Positions 36,813 through 47,588 are shown, counted from the stretch's first letter. The stretch: 64,000 bases of DNA from Thalassia testudinum (GCA_037157565.1 JAZHRO010000055.1:41881001-41945000), one strand, 5' to 3'. Notes: a model not told the origin generated them from the letters alone. Made by a program: numbers and translations.

Positions 36813-37605
36813 ATGTCCTCCTCCCCCTCCATCCCTCCTCCCTGCCCCCACCTTCAGCTCTTCCTCTCCTCCTCCCCCAACCCCTTCCGCTCCCTCCACC
36901 TTCTCCTTCGCCCCAAACCCCCTGCCCTCGGCTGCGCCGAGCTCCACCTCGACCTTCCCCACCGCTGTCCCCTCTGCCCCCCCTCCTCCTCCCCACCCCG
37001 CCTCTACTTCTGCCTCTCTTGCCCCCTCCACGCCCCCGACCACCTCTACCAGTCCCCCTCCTCCCCTCCCCACGCCCTCGCCCTCGACGTCCACCGGGTT
37101 GAGCTCTTCTGCTTCGCCTGCCGCGACCAGGTCACGACCCCGACTTCGACTCCGCCGTCCTCGCCTCCCAATACCGGATCGCCTCCATCCCCCTTCCCCC
37201 CACACCCCCCAAGAGGAGGTGACTGGTCGAGTTCCGCCCCTGGACCACCACCCCTAGGGAGCAGCGCCTCCTCGACTGTTGCTCCAGCCCACTGTGGTGC
37301 CCCGACACCGCCGCCGCCGAGTCGGGCTGCGGGGTCCCGTGGGGCCTCCGGGGGCTCAACAACCTTAGCAGCACTTGCTTCATGAACTCTATACTGCAGG
37401 CGCTGCTCCACACCCCGCCCCTGAGGAACTACTTCCTCAGCGACCGCCACAACCCCTACGTCTGCAGGCCGCAGCAGAGGAAGAAGGCGGGCGGCGAGGG
37501 CGACGACAGGAAGGTCTTGTGCCTCATGTGCGATCTCGACGCGATCTACTCCGCGGTGTTCTCCGGTAGCCGCACGCCCTACAGCCCTGCCAAGTTCCTA
37601 TACAG
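36813..37605 (+). pseudogene. UBP22: captured first exon of a UBP22-type ubiquitin protease (SAGA DUB)
   Basis: From ATG 36813: PPPCPHLQLF, then a ZnF-UBP domain with CPLC, CLSC, CPLHAPDH and LDVHRVELFCFACRDQV, all in one frame. One base appears to be missing at about 37133, after which the second frame gives [31 protein letters not shown] and the Cys box [20 protein letters not shown] (catalytic Cys present; the usual GNTCF/GSTCF Gly is Ser). Then [12 protein letters not shown] and [10 protein letters not shown]. An in-frame TGA is at 37220. It ends exactly at a splice donor (CAG|GTGAGG, 37605/37606), so genomic DNA rather than spliced RNA was captured. The catalytic His/Asp exons are absent. 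UBP22/USP22 removes ubiquitin from histone H2B as part of SAGA; this copy cannot. Confidence 0.85.
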
Positions 37606-37930
37606 GTGAGGGGGACGAGGGAGAGTGACCATTTTGCTAGCGGCGGCACGTCGGCATGCCGCCGAAACACCTGTTTTCCGACACTGAAACCATATCGGCA
37701 TGGCTGTTCTTCAAAACTGGCCTTACCGTCGGCATTTAAATCAATGCCTAAAGGAGTCCATCGCCACCACTCTCACGATGCAGCGACAACGAGCTCTTAC
37801 TCCCTCAATAAAAATGGATCCTCCACCTCCACATCTCTTCTTCCCTTCTGTCTTTTCCTTTCACTGATGATCATCAGCGATACCCTTTCATCAAGAACAA
37901 TAACAAGAAAGAGATCTCTGCAGAAGATCT

Positions 37931-38058
37931 TGTTAAGATCGAAGCAAATTATTTATTATTGAAACCCTACGTGCCTTTATATATAGAAATACTAGGAAAA
38001 AATATAACAAACACCTTTACAGTTAATGAAAAAATAGGACATTATTTAATGCTCAACA
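37931..38058 (-). repeat. 3' LTR of copia Y
   Basis: 128 bp, TGTTAAGATCG...CTCAACA on the + strand, sharing CCCTACGTGCCTTTATAT and GGACATTATTTAAT with the other LTR. Confidence 0.87.
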
Positions 38059-41000
38059 CTCCCCCTCAAGCTAAAGCATAAACATCTAACATGCTCAACT
38101 TGGTACACAAAAATTCAAGACGTTTCTTGGTGAGTGCTTTAGTGAAAATATCTACAATCTGCTCTTCTATGATAATGTAGGGTGTTGAGATCTTCCCCTT
38201 CAATATAACATCCCTTATAAAGTGACAATCAACTTCAATATGCTTGATCCTTCCATGAAACGCAAGATTACTGACAACGAAGATAGTAGCTTTATTATCA
38301 CAATACATAGGCATAGAACACGAAATATCAACACTAAAATCCTACATAATAAAGCACACCCACAACAACTCACAGGTGGTATATGCCATTGCTCTATACT
38401 CAACCTCTATAGAAGATTGTGAGATCACATTCTGTTTCTTACCATGCCAGGTAACAAGGTTGCCACCAAAAAAAACACAGTATCCAGTGGTAGAGTGTCT
38501 ATCCTCGTAAGCCTAAGCATAATCTGCATCAAAATATCCCCATATGTCAAGATGCCATGCCTCTGAATAGATAAGCCTTTCTCAAGTGCCTTCTTCAAGT
38601 ATCTCAAGACCTGGCAAACTCCATCCCAGTGTATCTCTATTGGAGATTACATAAACTGGCTCAAACAACCTACAGCAAAGGCAATATTAAGTCTTGTCAC
38701 AATCAAGTAGAGTAGCTTTCCAACCATGGCACGATACTTGGTCACATCAGACAAAGGTGGACTATCATCCTTGCATCTTTAAGTATGTCAACCACATACT
38801 TCCTCTGGGACACAAGTCCACCATCAACATGTTGTACCTCAATGCCCAGAAAATAGCTAATAAGTCCAAAATCCTTAGAAACAAACTGGGAATGGAGAAA
38901 GGCTTTGGCATTCAGTATAATTCCTTTATCACTTCCTGTCCCCAAAATATCATCCACATAGACAATAAGAATAACTGACCCATTCTCACTATGCATAGTA
39001 AAAACAGAATGATCGGTAATGGATCTCTAGAAACCATACTCCTGAACCGCCCCATTGAACCTTTCAAACCAAGCACATTGGCTTTGTTTCAACCCATAAA
39101 TTGCTTTCCTTAACCAACAAACTTTATAACAATCCTCCTAAGTAACAAAGCCTGGAGACTGCTGCATATACACCTCTTCATGCAAATCACCATAAAAAAA
39201 TACATTTTTAATGTCAAGCTAGTATACCTACCATCCAATATTGACAGCTAATGAGAAAAGTATCCTGATTGAGTTTAGGCGCACCACAAGTGAGAATGTT
39301 TCAAAATAGTCCACCCCAAGGGTCTGTGTATATCCTTTAGCTATGAGCCTTGCCTTATACTACTCAACAAATCCATCTGGTCAACATTTCAAGGTAAACA
39401 CCTACCTACACCCCACAACGGTTGTACCTGGGGGTAGGTCAACAAGCTCCCAAGCATTATGCGACTGAAAAGCTGCCATTTCCTCCTCCATAGCCAAGGT
39501 CCAAGATGGATCTTGAAAGACCTTTATATGATTTCGCAATATAGAATGATCATCCACAGCATAAGATATATGTTTTCCCGGAATAAGCAAATGATCAAGA
39601 GACAAAGTTGAAAATAGAATACTTAGCACAAGATCGCTAGCCCTTCCTGTGAGCAATGGGAATATCCAACTGTGTTACCTCTGGTATCTCAGTAGGAGGC
39701 GAGGAGGAGCCTCCAGTAGAGTCTACAACATCAGCAGGAGACTGAGCAGGGATGGTCGTCAAAGGCTCCTCAGGTTGAGGATCTATTGTCTTGCACTAAT
39801 AAGTACGAGGATAGAAAAAGATGCATCATAGTATCACGGGTTGACTCAGAGGGTTGTGGTAACAGAGCAGAGAGGATAGGTAAAGGCACACTAGCAGTAA
39901 GAGAGGAGTTGCCATTAGGAGTAAACTAGAGAATATCCTCAGAAAACATAACATCTACACTAACATAAAATCGATGTGCCTTGGGATCATAGCACCTATA
40001 CCATTTCTGGGTCCTAGCATAACCTAAGAAAATACACTGAACAAACCATGGAGTAAGCTTATCCACCTTAAAGCAATGAACAAAGTAAACACATCCAAAT
40101 ACTTTAGGCGGTAAAGAAAAAAGCTCACAGTTAGGAAATAGACATGACTAGGGGCTCTTCCCATCCAAAACACAGGAACCCTATTTATCAGAAAAGCTGC
40201 AGTAAGCACTACATCAGACCAATATTGAGAAGGAACATGCATGTGAAACATCAAGGTATGAGCAACATCCATCAAGTGTCTCAATTTGCGCTCAACCACC
40301 CCGTTCTATTGGGATGTATGAATACAAGAAATATGATGAACAATCCCAAGAGAAGCAAAAAGGTGAGGCAACTCATCGTTAACAAACTCAGCCATTATCC
40401 ATTCTAAACATACATATGGTGCGAGGAAATTGAGTTTTTATTTCAGCAACAAACTTTTTTATTACATTAGAAGTTTTTTATTTTTATTTTAACATGAAGA
40501 CCCAAGATGTTCTAGTCCAATTATCAACCAAAACAATAAAATAACGAAAATCCCTAATACTCTTGACCCAACATGGGCCCCATTAATCACCATGTACCAA
40601 AGCAAACGAAAACTCAGATCTTTTATTTGAACTAAGAAAAGAAACTCTATGATACTTGTCCAGTTGGCAAGCCTCGCACCGAAAGGAATCAAAAAACTGT
40701 AAAGCAGAAAATAGACATCGAAGAGTGGGAATGCTAGGGTGACCCAAGCGAATATGTCACTAAAGAGAGGATGTAACACCAGCAGTAGCAACATCAGAAT
40801 GTGAAGGTGGTAGAGACCATCCTGCTCAAGCCTTCCACTAATCTGCTTCCTCGTCTAGAGATCCTGCAAATAGGAGTCATGAAAAACTGCCCACCATTTC
40901 AATGCCTTCGTAACTTGACTAATTAACATAAGATTCAACGCGAATTTAGAAGCATGCATAACATCTAATAATGGTTAACTAGGAGAAAGAGAAATATCAC

Positions 41001-41210
41001 CAAGCCCAATCACTTGTGGCAAGGCACCATCTACTACTCTTAACATGCAAAGGATTATCAAGGGATCTAAGAGAAGAAAATAATGTATCATCTCCCGTAA
41101 TATGAGAAGCACCTAAGTCTACCAACCACATGGGAGCATGAGCCCATAGAAGCAACAGTACCTGCCAACTGACTAATAGAAGCCCCATTAGCAGGTGAAG
41201 TAGAGTGAGG

Positions 41211-41830
41211 CAGTGTTGTAAAAATCAATCTACTCGGCCGAGTAATCCTATGTTGCACCCTACCAACTGAATAACCCATAGTCAGGCCTATAGTCGGCAA
41301 CACCAACTACTCAGCTGAATGGTATGCCGATTTTTACATAGAGGGAAAAATAGGTATGTAGATTTTTTTTTTTAGGTCAAACAAAACCCCACTTGACCCC
41401 CTGCTACGACCACTCCCCTAGAATCATTTATTTTCACCCAAGACTCATCTTCAACCAAGCAAAAACCCTCCATCGCCAAAGCATATATTGTAATGTATTT
41501 GATTCAAGCATATATTAATTGTTGGTTTATGTTGCTCTATCGTTAGTAATGTACTTGTAATGGTTTAAACCTTGATTTAATTATTAAATTTGTAATAAAT
41601 TTGATATTGTTTGTACTTTGTAGCTTATTTTATAACATTGAACTTGAATATGTCTACTTCTATGCAATGATATATTTTATTTCTTGATATGTGTGTCAAT
41701 ACACACACACACACACACATATATATATAATGCTCGACCGAGTACTCCCCAACTACTCCCTCACATATCGTATACTACTTAGTCAATGGCCTTACCGACT
41801 GAATACCGACTACCGACTTTTACAACACTG
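41211..41830. mobile_element. hAT-type MITE S
   Basis: 620 bp with terminal inverted repeats CAGTGTTGTAAAAATC / CAGTGTTGTAAAAGTC (one mismatch) and a perfect 8-bp duplication GAGTGAGG (41203-41210, 41831-41838). Subterminal ACTCGGCCGAGTA-type words (also GACCGAGTACT, GTCGGTAGTCGG) occur near both ends. The middle is AT-rich and non-coding. It sits inside copia Y. Its termini differ from those of P, Q and R, so it is a separate family. Confidence 0.9.
41697..41729. repeat. (AC)n(AT)n microsatellite inside MITE S
   Basis: AC dinucleotides followed by AT dinucleotides, next to the right-hand subterminal repeats. Confidence 0.9.
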
Positions 41831-42789
41831 GAGTGAGGAGCCACCAGTCTCTCATACCCTCTACAAATCAAAACCTGTGAGCTATGTTGATCATCTTCTG
41901 CTCCCTAACTATCAGGAACATTATGGGACACCTGATTTGCCTAATGGCCAAGAGGATAGCCATGCTTCAACCAACATCAATCAATGATGTGATTGGTTTT
42001 GTGACAATGCTCACAAAATAATCATGGACGTCCTAATTTACGAGCTCCGTCTCTAGCTCCACATACTCTCCCCCTACCACCTAAGTTACCACTACCACAA
42101 CCAAAGGTAGCCGTGGTAGAAAACTCTAAGAACGGAACAAGCTTAGTCATCTCCTGACGAGATAGCCTAACATAAATCTGTGCTGGGATAGGAAGGATCT
42201 TTAATGTCATAAAGTATCCTTAATAGCCTCATATTTAGGCCCAAGTGTAGCAAGTATCTGAACAGACCATATATTCTCACACTGCTTGGTCATAACGACC
42301 ACATCAGAAGAGACAGGTTGAAGTAGATCATGTTCATCACAGAGATTCTTCATAGATCCGTAAAAATTAGCCAATGGCAGTTCCCTTCTTAAAAGTATGT
42401 TCGAAACACGGTATAGGTGTCTAATATTGCTCACATGAGAATATATCTCATGCAAGACCTCCCACATCTCTTTGCTGAAGAATATAACATGACCTGCTTA
42501 GGCTCTTTTGCAATATTCCCTTTCATGCTATTTAACATGCATGTTGCAACCCAATTGTTGTCAGCCTTCCAGTATGCGAACTTCACGGCAGGTTCATCCA
42601 TAGTCAATATTTATCACTTTTGATATGAACCCACAGATCGAGCAAAAGATACTGACCATAACATAAAGTTGGTACCATCTAACTTAATCGAGGTACCTTG
42701 CATACCAGAATGCATGCCCGTGGTAGTCACTCGCCCCACCAGGTCAACATTCTTAGTCTTCGAGTCTTCCATAGAACTCGATTTGTAGG

Positions 42790-43336
42790 TTCAATCACGA
42801 AGAACATGGACGAAAGATCAATCCTTCGTAAGTCTGAAAATCATATCATCAACCAACAACTTGCAGGAGGGTTGAACCATTAAACCTCGGCAAAACTTTT
42901 TTTTTCTTTGTTGGTGTTGTCGCTGGCTATGGACGATGCTGAGGAGCACCGGTGAGAGATGACGAGAGAGAACATGCGTCGACGAAAGGCAATGATGGAG
43001 GTTTGCCATCGACCTAAGGAAGAGCTAAGGGGTGACACGCACCAGTTTGAGGCAGTGTTGAGCCTCGTTAGGGCAAGGTAGCAACGGTGACAATGGCAGA
43101 TCAAAGCCGTTGCGGCCTCTGCGTGGCCACCACAGACCCCAGCAGCACTAGACAGGCATTACAAGAGTTGGATGGTCGCGATGAGGGGGCATTATAGCAA
43201 GGTTGTCGGCCGACGGCGATGGTGGGCAACAGATGCCACCTACAAGCAGAGAAAGGGAGGGGAAGAAAGGGTTTTGGTGGTGTGTTTTGGGGCTAGGGTT
43301 TTAAGTGGTAGTACATGGCACCGATCTAAGATCATT
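42790..43336 (-). other. untranslated leader of copia Y, GC-rich
   Basis: Lies between the PBS and the gag ATG. Partly GC-rich, with chance open frames on both strands. A leader of similar composition precedes gag in copia X. Confidence 0.5.
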
Positions 43337-43348
43337 GCTCTAATACCA
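43337..43348 (-). promoter_or_regulatory. primer-binding site of copia Y
   Basis: Reads TGGTATTAGAGC on the - strand, one base from the initiator tRNA-Met complement consensus, directly after LTR end ...CTAACA. Confidence 0.82.
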
Positions 43349-43456
43349 TGTTAGGATTGAAGTGAACTATTTACTATTGGAGGCCCTACGTGCCTTTATA
43401 TAGAGAGGCATTAGGAAAAAATATACCAGATAAAGGACATTATTTAATACTCAACA
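43349..43456 (-). repeat. 5' LTR of copia Y
   Basis: 108 bp, TGTTAGGATTG...CTCAACA on the + strand, with TTTATATAGAGAGG giving a TATA element on the - strand. About 20 bp shorter than the 3' LTR. Confidence 0.87.
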
Positions 43457-43461
43457 TATCT

Positions 43462-44144
43462 CTTCTTTCCCAAGTTCAATCCTTACGAATTGATACAACT
43501 ACGGCCATGTGCGTGACACTAATCGATTCGTCGCGCTTGGTCTCAACATCACACTGTACCCCTTTTGCGATGCCATGGACAATTTCCCTCCCGCTGATCT
43601 ATGCGAAGAAGCACCTTCGTAAGTGCTTGTCAATCATACTCGTCATTGCCAAAGTCCGTGCTTGTGGCATAAAGGGCGATGGTAGGGAAACACTTGCAAA
43701 GGCAGAGATAATAGAAGTAGAGAAGGTAGTCAAGATCTATGTAGGGCATGCAACGCTGCCAATTAGGGCAAGCGGAGGAGGCACCACTAACCGTTGGTAG
43801 GCAGAGGTGATAAAGGCACCACTGGTGGCTTAATTACTTCGCCAACAAGTCAGGTGAAGATAATAGACACGATGCTGATGTCTTGAGTCAATTGCCAAAA
43901 GGTCAAACAATGCCCCTCAAAGTGGGGCAACGTCAATCTAGTCTGCTAATAACATCAGTGCTACCATTGAGACGAGGATCTCGTACTAACGGTGGCCCAC
44001 ATGGCCACCAATCTCCAAAACTGCAATCCCAAATCCAAGGTAATGTTGATGCAAGACGACACAATAAAGTAATAAAAAAAGATAACACCCTAATAAAAGG
44101 AAAAAAATTGAATCAAAGCACCAATAAAGATAAACCGCAAGAAT
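43462..44144. other. Z internal region, right part
   Basis: Non-coding DNA between copia Y and the Z primer site. The open frames 43390-43800 and 43883-44146 have no recognisable retroelement domain. This would be the untranslated leader of Z if Z is a copia-derived non-autonomous element. Confidence 0.45.
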
Positions 44145-44158
44145 GATCTCTAATACCA
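44145..44158 (-). promoter_or_regulatory. primer-binding site of Z
   Basis: Reads TGGTATTAGAGATC on the - strand, complementary to initiator tRNA-Met over the first 11 bases, adjoining the 5' LTR. Confidence 0.72.
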
Positions 44159-44403
44159 TGTTGAAATAAATAAATAAATAAATAAGAAATAAAATGAACA
44201 CAGCATCAAGAGCATCATATGTAATCCTAGGCTCTACGTTGAAACTCAGAGAAGCAATCTTCTCAAAGACAGATAAAAGGTACAATGCTTTTATATAGGC
44301 CACCACACACCCCTCTAGTTCTCATTTCTATTATGTGAGACTAAACAATATAATTAGATCCTCGAGTGATCCAATAACCAAACTATAACATTCATCTCTC
44401 TCA
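44159..44403 (-). repeat. 5' LTR of Z
   Basis: 245 bp. On the - strand it starts TGAGAGAGATGAATG and ends TTCAACA just before the PBS. Shorter than the 3' LTR by about 40 bp in the middle. Confidence 0.78.
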
Positions 44404-44408
44404 ACAAC

Positions 44409-44765
44409 AATGCTGCCTAATAATCTTGCGACCAAGTTTGTCATGCACAATAAAACAAAGCATGTCAAATAAGATAGGCACTTTATTAATGAGAAAATTG
44501 AACCAAGAGATTTGTGCTTACAATATATGAAATCTAAAGATCAAGTTGGACATGTTTCCACTGACATGGTATAAGAAGAATGTGGGTAGGTTGGCCATGT
44601 TTGAAAGCAAAGCCCTAGGCACTAGTGGACCCTTCCATCATAAAAGGTTTTCCACGTAACTTTTTGCCTTCTTGTGTTTGGTTGCTTTATAATAGTATGA
44701 TATGATAGCAAAGAGTGTTTGTGTGCTATAATTAGTTTGCATTTACTATGGTCATTGTAACGCAT
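44409..44765 (+). pseudogene. copia H fragment, right part (RNase H C-terminus and 3' end)
   Basis: Resumes the RNase H broken at 34702: AATGCTGCC (N-A-A), then NLATKFVMHNKTKHVK and DRHFINEKIE, matching the copia block D-N-K-A-A ... H-N-R-T-K-H-I-E-V-D-R-H-F-I. It goes on with MKSKDQVGHVSTDMV. Past about 44640 the sequence is non-coding, probably the 3' LTR of H, and is then interrupted by Q. Confidence 0.8.
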
Positions 44766-44773
44766 GTTTTCAA

Positions 44774-46918
44774 CAAGATTTTAAATATCAATATCGATGT
44801 CGTATTGACAAGTCGAAAATGGGATATATCGGAGATATATCGTCAATATCGGTAAATTTTAGGGAAATCATTCAAAAAATCCAAAATATTCCAAAATGTC
44901 ACATATTTGACGAAAATTAACATTTTAATAACTAATACATCATGAAGAAATGCCTAAAAGATGAAAATCATAAATTTTGAATGAAAATATAATGGAAATG
45001 CACTAGTTGCATATCGACAAAGTCATGTATTAAAAAGAAAGCGTAGATAACATGATAATAATTGAAAAATATTTATAGTAATGCTACTCACCAAAAGAAA
45101 TGAAATATCAATAGTGTCAGAGTATCAGTAGACCACACCAAATACGAAAGCACTAGCCAATGACACCAAATCAATACTAAGTTGAGCTTCGACCTGACTT
45201 GATACCCTTCCTCCAATTATCTTCCTTTATTCATAGCACTCTAACATATTCACAGTATGACTTCCACGTTATGTAGCTATATCGAGTATTGTATTCATTA
45301 ATGTATCGTTGATAACCTTCATCACTACAATAGAGAAGTATTTCAAGACATGGATATCGACTATGACTGTCAAACGAGCTGCTCCGGCTTCTAGTTCTAG
45401 CTCTAGACTCATCTCGATATCCTCTTAAATCTGTGGACCCAGTATAACCACCTAGTTTCAATGTAGAACCTGACAATTCACGAGGCTCACATTGTCTCAT
45501 CGATGAATTTCATGATGGTCGAGGAGGAAGTGGTGCAACAGAGTGGGAAGGTTGATAAAAAAAATGGTTGAGGATCTTGAGATGCAAATTACTCAAAGAT
45601 AATCCCATAGCCATAACTTGCAGATACAGGATCACTTTAGATAATATCACTTTAGTGGCAACCATCATACCCATAAGAGGAACCATAATAAGATGGAGGG
45701 CTGGTATAGCTGGGGAAGTAATTAGATGAATCTTGTGCATCATCTTGGGGTTGGTAGTAAGGGTTGGTGTAATGAGATCCGTAGCTACTATAGTAACTTG
45801 ATGACAATAATCCTGGGCCACCTCCAAAGATTGATTTTAACGCCAAATTAAGGGATTCCATCGATGAACATAAATCAATGGACATCATAGAATGGCCTGA
45901 GACATACCCATACCTTGTCCCTGCATCATAATCACGAGGTGGACTTGACACGGGATCTCCATGTATCTTTGTATATCTTTGCATGTATTCATGTTAGGCA
46001 TTCTCTCTACTAGAACTTTGATAATAATATCCCTCATCTCCTCTACCACTACTTTTTGCTTGTGGCTCGGCAACCATCACTACATCATTATCTCCATCAT
46101 CGTCATCATTTTGTGTTCCTTTTGAAGGTGGCAAATCTTCCTCTGGACTCTAATCAGTTTCAAAGCCACAGATTACTCTTTCGCTAGATCTACTGCACTT
46201 AAATTCAAATATATCTACCCCTATTCTCTCTGCTATCTCTAGATTGGGACCATCATTTTTGTGAAGCAATGGTTCTCCATTGCTATTCAACCATTCTTGT
46301 AAAACATCTTTATCTTCTGTGTCTCCAAAAAGATAAGCCACATCTATTGGGTCCATATACTCTTCCTTACTTTCTCCTTGTATATGCTTCATCTTTAATC
46401 TGATGTTGTAGTACACGAATACCATGTCTATCAACTTGTCATTGTTGAGGCGATTTCTTCTTTGTGAGTGAATCAAGTTGAAGGCACTCTAATTTCTTTC
46501 ACAGCATCCTACCGATGCTATCTGAGATAAAACTTTTACAGTAACTCGACGAAGGTGTGGAGCAACTCATCGATTAATATTTTATGGATTTTTTATAATT
46601 TAGTCCGTTGGCAAATCATATGTCCATGTAAGTCACACAGGACATGGGACAAAAAAAGAAATGAAAAGAATGTGTCCATGTGAGTTGCACAAGAGACAAA
46701 AATATGTGACTAAAGTATCCCCCATATCAACCACATATCGTCACTTTAAGAAAAAATCAAACTGCAGTCCTTCGTTTTTTGCTATATATCGCCAATATCT
46801 CTCGATATCAGCGATATATCGTCGATATCCTGGAAAAAAATATGGTACATGATATCGATATGCTTCAACCAGTTAATACCAATGTATTGGCGATATATGT
46901 CAGATATGTCAAACATTG
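44774..46918. mobile_element. hAT DNA transposon Q, internally deleted
   Basis: Left end CAAGATTTTAAATATCAATATCG; right end (reversed) CAATGTTTGACATATCTG. GATATATCG-type repeats crowd both ends (44800-44870, 46780-46910). Candidate 8-bp duplications GTTTTCAA (44766-44773) and GTTTCATT (46919-46926) match only partly. It encodes the C-terminal part of a hAT transposase on the - strand; the N-terminal two thirds are missing. Confidence 0.75.
45500..46560 (-). pseudogene. hAT transposase, C-terminal dimerisation region and tail
   Basis: On the - strand: APHLRRVTVKVLSQIASVGC, then CERN(stop)SAFNLIH and SQRRNRLNNDKLIDMVFVYY, the hAT C-terminal dimerisation signature (usually ERNWS.F..IH...RNRL....L....Y). 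An acidic stretch and a long Ser/Tyr/Gly/Pro-rich tail with SSYYSSYGSHYTNPYYQP follow, a tail seen in one plant hAT lineage. The conserved Trp of ERNW is a stop and more stops follow at 46150 and about 45995. RNase-H-like catalytic residues and BED zinc finger are absent. Confidence 0.8.
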
Positions 46919-46926
46919 GTTTCATT

Positions 46927-47580
46927 TGTTATCATATCTTTTTTACTTTAATACTTGCTAGTGCATGTTGATTTGTAGTACAAAAGCACTTTAAATATCA
47001 ATCCAATCCCTCGTAAAGATATTTCAATTCCGTACAAATCAAAAACCTAGAAAAGGAATTTGATGAAAGAAAGAAAATAAAGTGACCTCAATCCATTATT
47101 TGTGAGGTCAACAAAGAACCTGGACAGCATAGCACAAAGAAACAAACCTACTAAAAGCATCCAAAGGTACAACACACCTACTAAACCAATACAAGGTAGG
47201 AACAACAAATCAATAGAAAACATCCAACAGCAACACAACAAGCCATAATTCAAGCATGTAGGAACCCCTAATATGTCTTTTGATCCCTAAGGAAATGAAG
47301 TTGTTGACCAATCCCTCGCTTGAGATCACTTAATGGTATTTTTTATTTTTTAGCCCTAGGGCGAGGGAAAACCAAGGTACTTCATACCAACCACTTTGCA
47401 AGCAGTTTGAGGAAAAAGTGGTCCAAGGCTGAGGGGTCAAAAGGAAGCCTAAACTTTGGTCACGAACTCTTCCTTGAATTTCGTTCGAAGATTGACCCTC
47501 ATTTCTCTCCAATTAGAGGGTTCTGGTCCTGGTTCACTTAGGAACTTGGTAGGAAAAAAATAACATAGATAGAAAGGGAA
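46927..47580. other. intron/flank sequence, no gene recognised
   Basis: AT-rich; small frames at 47047-47253 (-) and 47320-47541 (+) have no recognisable domain. The left part may continue the LTR of copia H interrupted by Q. Confidence 0.4.
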
Positions 47581-47588
47581 TTCTTAGG

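Larger units (their letters stand above)
35766..37746. mobile_element. hAT-type element P carrying a captured UBP22-like exon (Pack-type)
   Basis: 1,981 bp bounded by a perfect 8-bp duplication CCTAAAGG (35758-35765 and 37747-37754), the length hAT elements make. Ends are imperfect inverted repeats, CAAGGTTCGAAATGTCG on the left and CATTGATTTAAATGCCG on the right (11 of 17). The left subterminal part carries repeated TTCGATG/TCGAAA words and both ends carry GCATGCCGAC-like words. The left terminus matches that of element Q, which encodes hAT transposase. No transposase is present; most of the right half is a GC-rich UBP22-like exon, so it resembles elements that have picked up a host gene piece. 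Confidence 0.83.
38066..42772 (-). pseudogene. copia Y gag-pol, broken
   Basis: Reading from ATG 42772 leftwards: gag MEDSKTKNVDLVGRV and IKLDGTNFMLWSVSFARS; HEIYSHVSNIRHLYRVSN; knuckle CEHCHKTNHIIDxC (CX2CX4HX4C kept, one stop inside); protease WLVDLGASHITGDDTLFSSL (DSGAS reads DLGAS); integrase MFHMHVPSQYWSD; RT DPSWTLAMEEEMAAFQSH and intact YVDD (38949-38960); RNase H with CDNKATIFV and KHIEVDCHFIRD, then VDIFTKALTKKRL. MITE S interrupts the gag/protease region. Frameshifts and stops prevent a full polyprotein. Gene order and motifs are close to element X. Confidence 0.86.
37931..43456 (-). mobile_element. Ty1/copia element Y, complete but decayed
   Basis: Both LTRs are present (37931-38058 and 43349-43456, ending ...CTCAACA on the + strand), with PBS 43337-43348 and a C-rich CTCCCCCTC polypurine complement directly inside the 3' LTR (38059 on). 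Target duplication GATCT/TATCT (37926-37930, 43457-43461), 4 of 5. Coding order is gag, protease, integrase, RT, RNase H, read from right to left. Length without MITE S is about 4.9 kb. The LTRs differ at roughly one site in six and one lacks about 20 bp, so the insertion is old. Confidence 0.88.
34703..44403 (-). mobile_element. non-autonomous LTR retrotransposon Z (contains P and Y)
   Basis: The LTRs are 34703-34990 (3' LTR) and 44159-44403 (5' LTR), similar throughout but diverged. The 5' LTR is followed inward by a tRNA-Met-type PBS (44145-44158), and the 3' LTR is preceded by a polypurine tract (34991-35002, AAGAGGGAGTAT on the - strand). Target duplication AGAAC/ACAAC (34698-34702 and 44404-44408), 4 of 5. 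Both flanks are copia H RNase H and join in frame when Z is removed. After subtracting P and Y, Z is about 2.2 kb with no recognisable gag or pol, so it must have relied on proteins made elsewhere. Confidence 0.8.

Noticed and set aside
36705..37205. 166-codon reverse frame rich in Gly/Glu
   Set aside because: Antisense shadow of the UBP22-like exon; the sense strand has the ZnF-UBP and Cys-box motifs.
36813..37605. Functional UBP22 gene
   Set aside because: One frameshift, one in-frame stop, no downstream exons, and it lies within an element with 8-bp target duplications.
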